Positions 7,267 through 17,819 of a DNA stretch of 51,146 nt are shown one piece after another. The notes beneath the pieces are model-generated. The model made no database searches and was not told the origin of the DNA. It worked only from the letters and a program-made list of their open reading frames with translations. A program made the position numbers and the translations under genes. Numbering within the stretch: position 1 is the stretch's first letter; the number at the start of each line of letters is the position of its first letter. Source of the DNA: Bradyrhizobium sp. WSM1743 (GTDB lineage: Bacteria > Pseudomonadota > Alphaproteobacteria > Rhizobiales > Xanthobacteraceae). The DNA lies in the NCBI RefSeq assembly GCF_000473065.1, contig NZ_AXAZ01000061.1, forward strand, positions 1 through 51,146. Direction: 5' to 3'.

Positions 7267-8316
7267 ATGTCCGATAGCATCGCGCGTTTGACTCACCGAT
7301 CAGTGTCCGCCGCGTTCGTCTGCACTCTCTTGGTGGCAACCATGCCGGCCGCGCGCGGCGAGCATTTGCCGCCGAAGGTTGCTCCGGAGGCAACGACTTG
7401 GAAGCCCGCCTCGATTTTTGAAAAAGACAGCAACGACGAGCTCAAGAAACAGCCGCGCATGAACCTGAGCGGCGCAGCGTGCGTCCCGACCACGCCCAAA
7501 TTCACGTCATGCCTGATTGCCAATGACGAGAAGAAATATGCGCAGTTCTTCTCGATCGAAGGCAACCTCCTCGTTCCGAAGGATCTCATCCGGTTGTCGG
7601 ACGATGACGACGACCCCGATGCCGAGGGCGCCGCTTATAGCGAGGGCTTCTTCTATGTGACCGGCTCGCATGGCCGAAGCCGACACAGCGACGAGAAAAA
7701 CCTGTCGAGTTACACCGTGTTTCGGATCGCCGTGGATCCGAACACCGGAGCTCCCAAGACCAAGCCTAACGCCGAAAGCGTGGACGGCGTGGAGGCGAGC
7801 TCGCGCCTGCGCAAGGTGCTCAAGAACGACGACCTCGTCGAGGCGTATTTCGACGAGCCGCTTGCGAAAGGTGGTATCAACATCGAAGGAATAGCGGTCA
7901 GAAACAACCGCATGTATTTCGGACTGCGAGACCCTTCGCTGAAGCATCACGCCTACGTCGTCAGCGTCGATGCAAATGCGCTCTTCACCAAGCACGACTA
8001 TCTCAAACCCGACACCGCCGCGCTCGAACTCGGCAAGCATACCGGAATCCGGGACCTCGCGGCGGTCAGGGACGGCCTGTTGATACTCGCAGGCCCGACG
8101 CGCGAGGAAGAGGTTCCCTATACCGTCTGGCTGTGGGACGGACGCAGCGAGACGGCAGCCAAGCCCTTGGCCACGCTTGATCTGAGCAAGGTGGAGAAAG
8201 GCGCCAAAGCGGAAATTCTGCTTCCCCTCGAGGAGGACGCCACCAGCTTTCGCGTCCTCGTCATGTTCGACGGCGTCGAAAACGGCGGCGCCATATCGTT
8301 CAGGATCAAGCGCTGA
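7267..8316 (+). CDS. DUF3616-type secreted protein
   Basis: 349 residues. ATG 7267 is chosen because GGGAGGCAAGA precedes it and a signal peptide follows (about 1-30, ending in AARGEH). The mature protein shows repeated blade-like segments (SLSAACVPTTP-like start, FFYVTGSHGRSR, INIEGIAVRNNRMYFGLRDP, GIRDLAAVRDGLLILAGPT), matching the DUF3616 family, which resembles a beta-propeller. It is probably periplasmic. The biochemical role of the family is not established. It converges with the fumarase gene across a hairpin at 8329-8359. Confidence 0.78.
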   Translation: MSDSIARLTHRSVSAAFVCTLLVATMPAARGEHLPPKVAPEATTWKPASIFEKDSNDELKKQPRMNLSGAACVPTTPKFTSCLIANDEKKYAQFFSIEGNLLVPKDLIRLSDDDDDPDAEGAAYSEGFFYVTGSHGRSRHSDEKNLSSYTVFRIAVDPNTGAPKTKPNAESVDGVEASSRLRKVLKNDDLVEAYFDEPLAKGGINIEGIAVRNNRMYFGLRDPSLKHHAYVVSVDANALFTKHDYLKPDTAALELGKHTGIRDLAAVRDGLLILAGPTREEEVPYTVWLWDGRSETAAKPLATLDLSKVEKGAKAEILLPLEEDATSFRVLVMFDGVENGGAISFRIKR

Positions 8317-8328
8317 GCGCAGGCCGCA

Positions 8329-8359
8329 GTCGTCCGCCGGTCCGGGACCGCCGGACGAC
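8329..8359. terminator. Hairpin between convergent genes
   Basis: GTCGTCCGCCGGT and ACCGCCGGACGAC pair with one mismatch around a short loop. There is no T-run on either side, so it may mark transcript 3' ends but is not a classic intrinsic terminator. Confidence 0.45.
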
Positions 8360-8370
8360 GCTGAACCCGA

Positions 8371-10026
<1,656 letters not shown>

Positions 10027-10238
10027 GGGCGAATCTCGGGGTTTGGGGCCACGCGCGGGCCCTCGCGTAGAAGCGTTCTAAGCTCATTTTGGACGGAAAA
10101 GAAAGGGACCGGTACGCATGAGAGAGCGCGGCCAGGGGCTCGGGAAGGCATTGACACAGCACGTGGAAAGGCCGGGATCCCACCCTTGCGCTTCGCCTCC
10201 GCCGACGCTTGAATGCGCGTCCTAAGGGGCTTTTCATC

Positions 10239-10712
10239 ATGATTTTGAAACTGAACGTCCGCGGCGCGATCCTGGTCGCCGCCGCCATCACCGGCCTTGT
10301 GACCCTCTCCTCGCCTGCCCGCGCCGATCGCTGCGACGACAGCGCCAAGGAGCTGGCGAACCAGATCGACCGCCTCAAGGTGAATTTCCGCGCTGCCAAC
10401 ATCGTCTATCTCTCGCATCCGGCGGCCAAGGAGCTGTCGGTCGGCTGCCGCGGCGACAAATATTCCATCGAGCTCTATGCCAAGGGTGATCGCAAGCCGA
10501 AGCCAGAGTTCTATGCGCTGGTCGGATCGATGGCGGCGATCGTCTTCACCGTGACGAAGGACGACACCACGACGGGCTCGACACGCTGCCTCAAGCGGAT
10601 GGGCCTGTTGCGCGGCGACAAAATCAACATGCGCTACCGGCGCCTCAACATGGAATGCACGCGCACCAAGACGGAGGCTTCCATCGCGATCACGCGCGGC
10701 AAGGACGAATAG
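10239..10712 (+). CDS. Secreted small protein of unknown function
   Basis: 157 residues starting at ATG 10239, with AAGGGG about nine bases upstream. A signal peptide covers roughly residues 1-30 (hydrophobic AILVAAAITGLVTL, cleaved near ARAD). The mature part begins with RCDDSAKELANQIDRLK and contains four cysteines (DRCDD, VGCRG, TRCLK, MECTR), consistent with two disulphides in the periplasm. Basic residues are frequent towards the end. No family recognised. Confidence 0.75.
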   Translation: MILKLNVRGAILVAAAITGLVTLSSPARADRCDDSAKELANQIDRLKVNFRAANIVYLSHPAAKELSVGCRGDKYSIELYAKGDRKPKPEFYALVGSMAAIVFTVTKDDTTTGSTRCLKRMGLLRGDKINMRYRRLNMECTRTKTEASIAITRGKDE

Positions 10713-10771
10713 GCGGGACACTCGCCGCAAATGCGGCGCGAAAATGTCGCGATGCCGTCCGCCGCATACTC

Positions 10772-10851
10772 CGTCATTGCGAGCGCAGCGAAGCAATCCA
10801 GACTGTCTCCGCTGAGGGACTCTGGATTGCTTCGCTACGCTCGCAATGACG
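10772..10851. repeat. Palindromic intergenic element, GTCATTGCGAG type (copy 1)
   Basis: Opens CGTCATTGCGAGCGCAGCG and closes with the inverse arm CGCTCGCAATGACG. The inner arms GAAGCAATCCAGA and TCTGGATTGCTTC also pair. Sister copies lie at 12793-12873, 14938-15023 and 23444-23530. Confidence 0.85.
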
Positions 10852-10927
10852 AGGAGACAGCCGCGGCCTCTCCAATAGTGTGCGTGCGGAAGCAAAACGG
10901 ATCACTCCACCAATTTCCTCGCATTTT

Positions 10928-10954
10928 AGCGATTTCCTTGAAGGAAATTTCGCT
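10928..10954. promoter_or_regulatory. Strong palindrome upstream of a small gene
   Basis: TTTCCTT-G-AAGGAAA is a perfect inverted repeat, extended by outer AGCGA/TCGCT arms with a small bulge. It lies about 45-70 bases before ATG 11000, in a stretch richer in A/T than its surroundings. It could be an operator or an RNA hairpin; it is not attributed to any regulator. Confidence 0.35.
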
Positions 10955-10999
10955 CCTCGCAGGGCAGGCTCGATTGTTCCCATGTGTGAGGATTTGCGG

Positions 11000-11173
11000 A
11001 TGAAGGTTTCCACCGTTGCGCCGCCGCCGATCGCGATCGTGGTACCAAACTACGACACGACCAAGCAGCAAGACGATCAGACCAAGGTCAAGGACGAGGA
11101 TCCGACCTTTAAACCGCAACCGCCGGCGCCGCTGCCGCCAGGTCAGGGCACGCGGATCGATCAGCTCGCCTGA
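11000..11173 (+). CDS. Small proline-rich protein of unknown function
   Basis: A 57-residue protein starting at ATG 11000, with GAGGA seven bases upstream; a longer in-frame reading back to 10880 lacks a ribosome site. The sequence is low-complexity: a short hydrophobic stretch (PPPIAIVVPNYD), a charged Asp/Lys/Gln middle (TTKQQDDQTKVKDEDP) and a Pro-rich end (PPAPLPPGQGTRIDQLA). It is probably disordered. An intrinsic terminator follows at 11192-11222, supporting a real short transcript. Function unknown. Confidence 0.6.
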   Translation: MKVSTVAPPPIAIVVPNYDTTKQQDDQTKVKDEDPTFKPQPPAPLPPGQGTRIDQLA

Positions 11174-11191
11174 CCAGGTTTGCCCAGGCTG

Positions 11192-11222
11192 AAAGCGCCC
11201 GATCCGCTCGGTCGGGCTTTTG
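11192..11222 (+). terminator. Intrinsic terminator
   Basis: GCCCGA (11197-11202) and TCGGGC (11212-11217) form a stem preceded by AAA and followed by TTTT, 19 bases after the stop of the small Pro-rich gene. Confidence 0.65.
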
Positions 11223-11291
11223 GCGCGTCCGGCCGCATCTTTGCCGGATAGCTGAACCAATATCGTGCGCGCCCGCTTCTGGGAGCTGCGC

Positions 11292-11966
11292 ATGATCGCA
11301 CGCCTCTTGCTGCAGAATACGATCTTCACCGTTGCGATGGGCGCGCTGTTGTTCGGGGCCGCCGGCACGCTGTATTGGCCTTCGGCCTGGGTGTTCCTCA
11401 TTACCTGCGCCCTGCTTGGTCCGCTTTGCGGCTGGTGGCTGTACCGGCTGGATCCAGCACTGCTGGCCGAGCGTCTGCGTCCGGTCATCCAGAGGGACCA
11501 GCCACCGGCCGACAAGGCCTTCATCACCGTCTTCATCATGGTGATGCTGGCCTGGCTGATCGCGATGGGGCTGGACAGGCGTTCGCTTGCATCCGACATG
11601 CCGCTTGCCTTGCTGATTCTCGGCTTCGTGCTGTTCCTGCTCTGCACGCTGCTCACCATGTGGGTCTTCCGCGAGAACTCATTCGCGGCGCCCGTGGTGA
11701 AGCTGCAAGCCGAGCGCGCGCAGCGCGTGATCTCGACAGGGCCCTACGCGTATGTACGCCACCCCATGTATAGCGGCATGATCCTGTTCTTCATCGGACT
11801 GCCGTTGCTGCTGGGGTCGTGGTGGGGACTTGCGATGATGCCGCTCTTCCTCGTCTTGTTCGCGGTCCGCATCCGGATCGAGGAGCGCACGCTGCGCGAG
11901 GGCTTGCCGGGCTATGCCGATTATTTCGCGCGGGTGCGCTATCGCCTGGTGCCGGGCGTGTGGTGA
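11292..11966 (+). CDS. Isoprenylcysteine carboxyl methyltransferase-family membrane protein
   Basis: 224 residues from ATG 11292 (GGGAG just upstream). Four or five membrane helices are followed by the signature of the ICMT/PEMT-like membrane methyltransferases: GPYAYVRHPMYSGMILFFIG, then RIRIEERTLREGLPGYADY, ending RYRLVPGVW. In this fold the RHP and EE motifs contact S-adenosylmethionine. Bacterial members methylate lipids or small molecules; since protein prenylation is not expected here, the substrate is unknown. The gene converges on the GST gene 32 bases downstream. Confidence 0.82.
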   Translation: MIARLLLQNTIFTVAMGALLFGAAGTLYWPSAWVFLITCALLGPLCGWWLYRLDPALLAERLRPVIQRDQPPADKAFITVFIMVMLAWLIAMGLDRRSLASDMPLALLILGFVLFLLCTLLTMWVFRENSFAAPVVKLQAERAQRVISTGPYAYVRHPMYSGMILFFIGLPLLLGSWWGLAMMPLFLVLFAVRIRIEERTLREGLPGYADYFARVRYRLVPGVW

Positions 11967-11998
11967 GGGCGGCTGGCGCCAGCCAGCGTCCGGACTGA

Positions 11999-12706
11999 CT
12001 AATCGTCCAGCACGCGATAGCGGCGGAAGATGCCCTGCTCGTTGAAAGGAATGCGGCGGTCGCTCGCCAGATACGCCTTGATATTCGGCCGCGCAGCGAC
12101 GCGGTCGTGCAGGCCGACAAGGCCGGGAATGTCCGTCTCGAACGCCTTCATGCGCTTCGGAAACGCGTAGCGCAGCCCGGCGACGATCTGGAACAGCGAG
12201 AGATCGACGTAAGTGAGCCGGCGGCCGGTGAGATATGCGCCGCCATTGCCGGCGAGCAGCTGCTCGAAATAGCCGAGATATTTCGGCACGCGCTCGTCCC
12301 AGAACTCGGCCGTGCGCTTCTTCGCCGGCGCCTTCTGGTCCTCATAATAGAGCGAGGGCCCGAGCGGATGATGGGTGTCGTGGATCTCGACGACGAGGTC
12401 GGTGATGGTGAGCTGAAGCTGGTGCACCCAGAGCCTGCCGGCTTCCGTCTTCGGCGCAAGCCCATGGCGAGCGCCGAGGTAGAGCAGGATGTTGGCGGTC
12501 TGGCCGATGACGAGCTTGCCCGCTTTGAGGAACGGCGGCGCAAAGGGCGGCGTGGCTTTCTGCGCGTCCATCATCTTCATCATCGCAGCCGTTCCGCGCG
12601 GACCGCGCGCGACATCGACGTAAGCGGCCCCCGCCTCCTCCAGCGCCAGCCGCACATATTCCCCGCGGCCCTGGATCTCGGGCCAGTAGTAGAGCTCGTA
12701 TTTCAT
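11999..12706 (-). CDS. Glutathione S-transferase family protein
   Basis: 235 residues. ATG 12706 is used: AAAGGA lies upstream and the thioredoxin-like domain begins properly (MKYELYYWPEIQGRGEYVRLA-type start, with a tyrosine/tryptophan near the expected catalytic position). The first domain (about 1-85) ends with the TANILLYLGARHGLAP motif that binds the gamma-glutamyl part of glutathione. The all-helical C-terminal domain follows (LTYVDLSLFQIVAGLRYAFP, with the conserved N-capping Asp region). It is cytosolic; the substrate is not predictable. Confidence 0.85.
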   Translation of the reverse strand: MKYELYYWPEIQGRGEYVRLALEEAGAAYVDVARGPRGTAAMMKMMDAQKATPPFAPPFLKAGKLVIGQTANILLYLGARHGLAPKTEAGRLWVHQLQLTITDLVVEIHDTHHPLGPSLYYEDQKAPAKKRTAEFWDERVPKYLGYFEQLLAGNGGAYLTGRRLTYVDLSLFQIVAGLRYAFPKRMKAFETDIPGLVGLHDRVAARPNIKAYLASDRRIPFNEQGIFRRYRVLDD

Positions 12707-12792
12707 GGGAGACAGTCCTTTGAGACGCGCGCAGGACAAGCCTAGCACGCGACGCAAGTTCCGTCGTCATGAGGCGGAACACCGGCCCCGCG

Positions 12793-12873
12793 CGTCATTG
12801 CGAGCGCAAGCGAAGCAATCCAGAATCTTGCCGCGGAGACAATCTGGATTGCTTCGCTCCGCTCGCAATGACG
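12793..12873. repeat. Palindromic intergenic element, GTCATTGCGAG type (copy 2)
   Basis: CGTCATTGCGAGCGCAAGCG pairs with CGCTCCGCTCGCAATGACG around inner arms GAAGCAATCCAGA / TCTGGATTGCTTC. It lies between the lectin-like gene and the GST gene. Confidence 0.85.
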
Positions 12874-12887
12874 GAGGAGAGAGCGCC

Positions 12888-13568
12888 TCAATTCGCCGCG
12901 AAACAATACAACAGGCCGTCGCCGCCCGTGCTCTTCAAGTCGGCCTGCGAGCAGCCGCCATCGGGACCGCGCGAGGGGTGAGAGCTGTTCCAAGATTTCG
13001 AGGGCTCGTCGTCACGCAGGCCCCGGCGATCGAAATGGCCGACCATCGCGGCGCCTTGCGTGCTCGACGTCCAGTTCTTGCAGGTGCGATCGTCCGGACC
13101 GGCAAACGCCGTACCGTCTGGTTGCGATCCCGTGAGGATGTCATGCCGGTTCGGCTGGTCGCCAGCACCAGTGATCCCCTCACCCTTCTCGGTGAGCGCG
13201 GTCTGCTTGGTCAGATTGTTGGCGGGGCCGTGCAGGTCAGCCACGTCCTTGGCGATGACCGCGCCCTTGGCGTTCTGCCAGGGTCCCTTGCCGATGCGAT
13301 CGCGGGCGTTCACGGCCGGCTTGCCGTCGGCGGCCTGCGTCGAGAGGTAGGCGCGCCAGGTCTTGGTGCCGGCGCCGGCGGCCTGAGCGAGCTTCTGGCA
13401 CTGCGCATCGGCTCCCTCCAGGCCGCCGAGATCGGCGCCCTTGCCCGGGCCGTTGGAGGTCACGAAGAACGTCATATCAGTTGATTGCGCGTGCAGGGAT
13501 GGCGCCGCGAGCAACGCCAACGTGAGCGCGACCCCTGAAATCGTCACGGATCTCTCGATACGGAGCAT
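12888..13568 (-). CDS. Secreted lectin-like protein
   Basis: 226 residues with a signal peptide (about 1-28, ending LHAQS). The mature chain starts MTFFVTSNGPGKGADLGGLEGADAQC-like (GADLGG and AQCQKLA are the telling parts), then TWRAYLS, cysteines near CKNW and GGCSQ, and a C-terminal LLYCFAAN. This pattern recalls endostatin/C-type-lectin-like folds found in many Bradyrhizobium secreted proteins annotated as lectins. Carbohydrate binding is not proven by any residue I can point to. The gene appears monocistronic. Confidence 0.6.
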   Translation of the reverse strand: MLRIERSVTISGVALTLALLAAPSLHAQSTDMTFFVTSNGPGKGADLGGLEGADAQCQKLAQAAGAGTKTWRAYLSTQAADGKPAVNARDRIGKGPWQNAKGAVIAKDVADLHGPANNLTKQTALTEKGEGITGAGDQPNRHDILTGSQPDGTAFAGPDDRTCKNWTSSTQGAAMVGHFDRRGLRDDEPSKSWNSSHPSRGPDGGCSQADLKSTGGDGLLYCFAAN

Positions 13569-13662
13569 CTTGTCCTCCCAGGAGTGTTTTTTGTTCGCCG
13601 CCTGACTTCAACCCGAGGCTCACCCGCTTATTCCCATCCCGCGATACGAGACGTCCAAAGAA

Positions 13663-13694
13663 AAAGGCGCCGTGCCGGAGCACGACGCCTTTGT
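13663..13694 (-). terminator. Intrinsic terminator of the Tim44-like gene
   Basis: Read on the minus strand, AAAGGCG-T-CGTGC pairs with GCACG-G-CGCCTTT around a four-base loop and runs into TTTTTCTTT. It lies 18 bases past the stop of the Tim44-like gene. Confidence 0.75.
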
Positions 13695-13711
13695 CTTCAA
13701 TCTCCAACCGA

Positions 13712-14701
13712 TCAGTTGGTCTGCTGGATCGCCGACAGTTCCCAGCCGGTGCCCGGCCGGCGGGCGAAGGTCCAGATCTCGGTCGCCTCGCCGGGCTGCT
13801 CGCTGCCGGCGACGATTGCGCCGGTGTTGCGGTCGACCGTCTTATCGGTGAGCGCGAAGCGCAGCGCCACCGTGGCGTAGTCGGTCTCGCCTTCGCGCCA
13901 GGCTTCCGCGAGGTCGCCTTGCAACAATTTCACGTTGCTGACCTTGTTGACGACGTTGCGCGCGCGGTTCTGCGCAAGATCCTGCTCGAAATACGAGACC
14001 ATTTCCGGCGTCGCGAGCGTGTGCAGCTTGGCCACGTCCTCGTTCGACCAGGCGGCCTGGATCTCGCCGAGCAGGCGCTCGAACGCCTCATAGTCGTCCG
14101 GCTTGATCTCGAGCGGCGCATTGTTCGCGCCGAAGCCGAAGCCGCCAAGTCCACTGCCAAGACCGCCACCGAGGCCGCTGCGATAGTTCGTCTGCGATCC
14201 AGGCGCTGCGCCTGCATCCGCATTGGCATAAGCCGCCCGCGGGGCGTGACGGCGCTGCCACCAGGACATTGCCAGCCGCACCACGAGCACCACGAGCGCG
14301 ATCTGGATGATCAGGCCGAGGATAGAGGACAGGCCGCCGAGGCCACCGAACAGGCCGCCCCCGAACAGCATGCCGAGCAGGCCGGCGCCGAGGAAGCCGG
14401 CGGCAAGGCCGCCCAGGAAACCGCCGCCGCGGCCGAACAGGCCACCACGCGCAGGCGCGGAAGCAGCCGAATTCATGCCTGCGCCCGGCTGGGTGTAGGT
14501 GCGGTTGAACTGCGAGGTCGAGCCCGGCGCGGTCGTGGTCGACGGCGGCGCCGAATAGGTGCGCGAGCCGCGCGAACCCGACGACATGCCGCCACCAACG
14601 CGCGCGTCGGCGGACGAGATCGCCAGTGCGGTCGGCAGCGCAAGCGCCAGCACGACGGCGATCATCTTGAAGAGATTGCGGGAGCGTAGCGAGAAAGTCA
14701 T
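13712..14701 (-). CDS. Tim44-like domain protein
   Basis: 329 residues from ATG 14701. An N-terminal signal or anchor (FKMIAVVLALALPTALAISS) leads to a Ser/Gly/Pro-rich linker. A glycine-rich hydrophobic hairpin follows (GGFLGGLAAGFLGAGLLGML and LSSILGLIIQIALVVLVVRL), then a Tim44-like C-terminal domain (about 195-329: YEAFERLLGEIQAAWSNEDV; LHTLATPEMVSYFEQDL; FARRPGTGWELSAIQQ). In mitochondria this domain binds the inner membrane during protein import; in bacteria its role is not settled. An intrinsic terminator follows directly. Confidence 0.85.
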   Translation of the reverse strand: MTFSLRSRNLFKMIAVVLALALPTALAISSADARVGGGMSSGSRGSRTYSAPPSTTTAPGSTSQFNRTYTQPGAGMNSAASAPARGGLFGRGGGFLGGLAAGFLGAGLLGMLFGGGLFGGLGGLSSILGLIIQIALVVLVVRLAMSWWQRRHAPRAAYANADAGAAPGSQTNYRSGLGGGLGSGLGGFGFGANNAPLEIKPDDYEAFERLLGEIQAAWSNEDVAKLHTLATPEMVSYFEQDLAQNRARNVVNKVSNVKLLQGDLAEAWREGETDYATVALRFALTDKTVDRNTGAIVAGSEQPGEATEIWTFARRPGTGWELSAIQQTN

Positions 14702-14937
14702 GTGCGTTTCCCAAATCCCCGGCATGGGGAGGTGCGCCTAAGATGGGCAGACTTCCCGAAAAGTGAAGCCGGTTTCGGAACTTGTGGCTGCGGCCCTCAG
14801 TCGCGGGGATGCGGCAAAAGCCCATATTTGGCGGGGATTGGCCGCGTGCACGGGGGAACCGTGGTCGCGGGTTACCGGCGATTTAGGAGTGTTCTTCCCG
14901 CTTTTTCCCGCGTTATTGCGAGCGCACCTCACTCACC

Positions 14938-15023
14938 CGTCATTGCGAGGAGCCCTTGCGACGAAGCAATCCAGAATCTTTCCGCCGAGCAGTCTGGATT
15001 GCTTCGCTTCGCTCGCAATGACG
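14938..15023. repeat. Palindromic intergenic element, GTCATTGCGAG type (copy 3)
   Basis: It sits in the 381-base gap (14702-15082) between the Tim44-like gene and cckA. CGTCATTGCGAGGAGCCC-type left arm and CGCTCGCAATGACG right arm enclose GAAGCAATCCAGA / TCTGGATTGCTTC. Partial arms of the same family flank it at about 14911 and 15040. I see nothing else in the gap. Confidence 0.8.
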
Positions 15024-15082
15024 GCGTTGAAGGAGTTGGGCGCAATGACGGAGAATGTAGGAACGGCGTGCCGCCCCTCGCC

Positions 15083-17665
15083 TCACCCCTGCTTCGTCAT
15101 CGTCTCCTTCACCGCGGCCACGAGCTGGCTCAGTGTGAAGGGCTTCGGCAGGAAGTCGAACTGCTGGCCTTCGGGCAGGCTCTTCTCGAAGGCGTCCTCG
15201 GCATAGCCGGAGACGAAGATGAACTTGATGTCGGGGTTCTTTTCTCGCATCGCCTTCAGCAGCGTCGGGCCATCCATCTCGGGCATGACGACGTCGGAGA
15301 CGACGAGATCGATCGCCCCACCCTGCTCCTCGAGCACCTCCATGGCCTCGACGCCGTTCTCGGCCTCGACCACGGTGTAGCCGCGCGAGCGCAGGCCGCG
15401 GGCATTGAGCGCGCGCAGGCCCTCTTCGTCCTCGACGAGAAGGATGGTGCCCTGACCCGTGAGATCGGTGCGCGGCTTGGCCTCCGCGGCCAGCGCGGCC
15501 TCCTTCGCAGCGTCGTTGGTCGCGCTGACCACCGCTGCGGGCTGCTCGACCTGCACCTCCGGTTCGGCGATATGACGCGGCAGGAAGATGTGGAACGAGG
15601 TGCCCTGCCCCGGCTCGGAATCGACGTAGATGAAGCCGCCGGTCTGCTTGACGATGCCGTAGACGGTGGACAGGCCGAGCCCGGTGCCTTTGCCCACTTC
15701 CTTGGTCGAGAAGAACGGCTCGAAGATCTTGTCGCGGATATCGGCGGGAATGCCGGTGCCGGTGTCGGCGACCTCGATCCGCACATAGTCCGCCGCGGGC
15801 ATGCCCTTATAGGCGAGCTTTGCCGCTTCTTCTGCGGTGACGTTGGCGGTGCGGATGATCAGCTTGCCGCCGTCGGGCATGGCGTCGCGCGCGTTCACCG
15901 CGAGGTTGACGATCACCTGCTCGAACTGGGAGACGTCGACCTTCACCGGCCAGAGGTCGCGGCCGTGGACGAGGTCGAGCTTGACCTTCTCGCCGATCAG
16001 CCGGCGCAGCAGCATGGTGAGATCGGACAGCGCGTCGCCAAGATCGAGCACCTGCGGCCGCAGCGTCTGCCGCCGCGAGAATGCCAGCAGCTGCCGCACC
16101 AAGGTCGCGGCGCGCGTCGCGTTCTGCTTGATCTGCATGATGTCCTGGAACGACGGATCGGTCGGCTTGTGCGCGTTCAGCAGGAAGTCGTTCGCCATCA
16201 TGATGGCGGAGAGCACGTTGTTGAAGTCGTGAGCGATGCCGCCGGCGAGCTGGCCGACCGTCTCCATCTTCTGCGACTGGTTGATCTGGTTCTCCAGCGC
16301 ACGCCGCTCGGTGGTCTCGAGCATGTGCACGATGGCGGCTTCCGCCTCGGTCTCGGCCGAATCCACCGGCGTCACGAAGAACTGGCCCCAGCGCTCCTTG
16401 GCTCCTTCCAGCGCCACCTCGACCGGCGCGATGTCGGCCTTGCCTTCGGCAGCCTGGTTGATGGCCGCGATCAAAAGGTGCCGGTCGCGCGAATTGACCG
16501 CGCGGAAGATCGACTTGGAGGCGCTGTCCAGTCCCAGGGCCTGACTGAGCTTGGCGTAGCGCGCGTTGGCGCGCACCACGTTGCCGCCGCGATCGACGGT
16601 CGCGATCGCCATCGGCGTGTGGTCGAAGAAACGCATGAAGCGCACTTCGGCGGCGCGGTCGGGATCGCTGCGCTCGTCGCGGGCACGGCTGATCACGAGC
16701 GTGCGCGACGGCCCCGGCGCGCCGTCGGCGCCGAAGGCGAGCTTGTGATACAGCCGCACCGGCATGGTCTTGCCGGTGCGTATGCGCAGGTCGATGTCAA
16801 AGACTTCGGTCTTCACCTCGCCGGGCACCGCGACGATCGAGGTCAACAGCGAGGCGCCGTCGCCAGAGACGATGTCGGTGAGCTTCAGGCCGCCCGAGCC
16901 GATCTCGGCGAGGTCATAGTCGAGCCAGTTCGCCAGCGTCGCGTTGACATAGGCGAGCTCGCCGGCCGGATTGACCGAAAAGAAGCCGCAAGGCGCGTGA
17001 TCGAGATATTCGATCGCGTGCTGGAGCTCCTGGAACACGTCCTCCTGGCGCTCGCGGTCGCGGGTGATGTCGGCGATCGACCACACCGCATATTTCGCCT
17101 CGCGCTTGCCGGTGCCGAGGGGGCGCACGCGCATGCGCAGCCAGCGGCCCTGGTTGCCGTCATGGCCGGAAATGCGCACCTCTTCCTGCTGCCGCTTGCC
17201 CTCGCGGGCGGCCTTGAGCAGCCGGAACACCGCTTCGGAGACGTCAGGGTTGCCGATGAAGACTCGCTCGACGGGGCGCACATCCTGCGGGCCGCTGGCG
17301 CCAGTCAGCGTCAGATAGGCGGCATTGGAATAGACCACGTGTCCGCGTGCATCGGTGACTGCGAGCCCGTCGAACGCGTGGTCGGAGATGCGGCCGATGA
17401 TGGGATCATCGAGATTACGATCGGCGAAGCGGATGATGCCGGCGGCGAAGGCGAACAGGTTGAACAGGCCGACCATCGCCAGCACGGCGAGGATGCCGAG
17501 GATATAGGGCTGCGCCTGCGCGCGCCCGAGCGTCATCAGCCCGACGGCGACCGCAACGAGGCCGGCGGCCACCAGCAGCACCAGCGCAATGCTGCCCGAG
17601 CGCGGCGACGGCTCGTGCGCCGCAACGGGCTCGCGTGTGAGGTCGTGGTCGGTCTCGGCGGTCAT
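15083..17665 (-). CDS. cckA: Cell-cycle hybrid histidine kinase CckA
   Basis: 860 residues. In order: two membrane helices (about 25-47 and 53-78), PAS-type sensory domains (about 90-205, 210-330 and 340-455), and a dimerisation/histidine domain with phospho-acceptor H479 in GGIAHDFNNVLS. The ATPase domain has N-box N587/N591, G1 DTGTGIP and G2 GKGTGLGLS. A C-terminal receiver has acidic pocket E745/D746, phospho-Asp D791 in VSDVVMPEMDG, S819 and K841. This is the CckA layout: through ChpT it controls phosphorylation of the master regulator CtrA. It is the last gene after flgB-flgC-fliE-fliQ-fliR-flhB on this strand, 154 bases after flhB, so it may also have its own promoter. Confidence 0.92.
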   Translation of the reverse strand: MTAETDHDLTREPVAAHEPSPRSGSIALVLLVAAGLVAVAVGLMTLGRAQAQPYILGILAVLAMVGLFNLFAFAAGIIRFADRNLDDPIIGRISDHAFDGLAVTDARGHVVYSNAAYLTLTGASGPQDVRPVERVFIGNPDVSEAVFRLLKAAREGKRQQEEVRISGHDGNQGRWLRMRVRPLGTGKREAKYAVWSIADITRDRERQEDVFQELQHAIEYLDHAPCGFFSVNPAGELAYVNATLANWLDYDLAEIGSGGLKLTDIVSGDGASLLTSIVAVPGEVKTEVFDIDLRIRTGKTMPVRLYHKLAFGADGAPGPSRTLVISRARDERSDPDRAAEVRFMRFFDHTPMAIATVDRGGNVVRANARYAKLSQALGLDSASKSIFRAVNSRDRHLLIAAINQAAEGKADIAPVEVALEGAKERWGQFFVTPVDSAETEAEAAIVHMLETTERRALENQINQSQKMETVGQLAGGIAHDFNNVLSAIMMANDFLLNAHKPTDPSFQDIMQIKQNATRAATLVRQLLAFSRRQTLRPQVLDLGDALSDLTMLLRRLIGEKVKLDLVHGRDLWPVKVDVSQFEQVIVNLAVNARDAMPDGGKLIIRTANVTAEEAAKLAYKGMPAADYVRIEVADTGTGIPADIRDKIFEPFFSTKEVGKGTGLGLSTVYGIVKQTGGFIYVDSEPGQGTSFHIFLPRHIAEPEVQVEQPAAVVSATNDAAKEAALAAEAKPRTDLTGQGTILLVEDEEGLRALNARGLRSRGYTVVEAENGVEAMEVLEEQGGAIDLVVSDVVMPEMDGPTLLKAMREKNPDIKFIFVSGYAEDAFEKSLPEGQQFDFLPKPFTLSQLVAAVKETMTKQG

Positions 17666-17819
17666 CTCAAGCTGGCGCGGCCTGTCGGCAGAGAATCAAC
17701 GCGCCACGGGGCGCGTGGGGTCCTCCCTGCCTGAATCGGACCCTGAGGTGCAAGGGCAGCAGGGGCGAAAGGTACGCTGATTCCCAGATTACGGCCATTT
17801 CCGGTATTTTTCGGGACTT

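Noticed and set aside
14702..17734. A plus-strand open frame of about 1000 codons opposite cckA
   Set aside because: It is the antisense shadow of the cckA codons (GC-rich third positions keep it open); the product is His/Arg/Glu-rich without domains, while the minus strand encodes a complete hybrid kinase.
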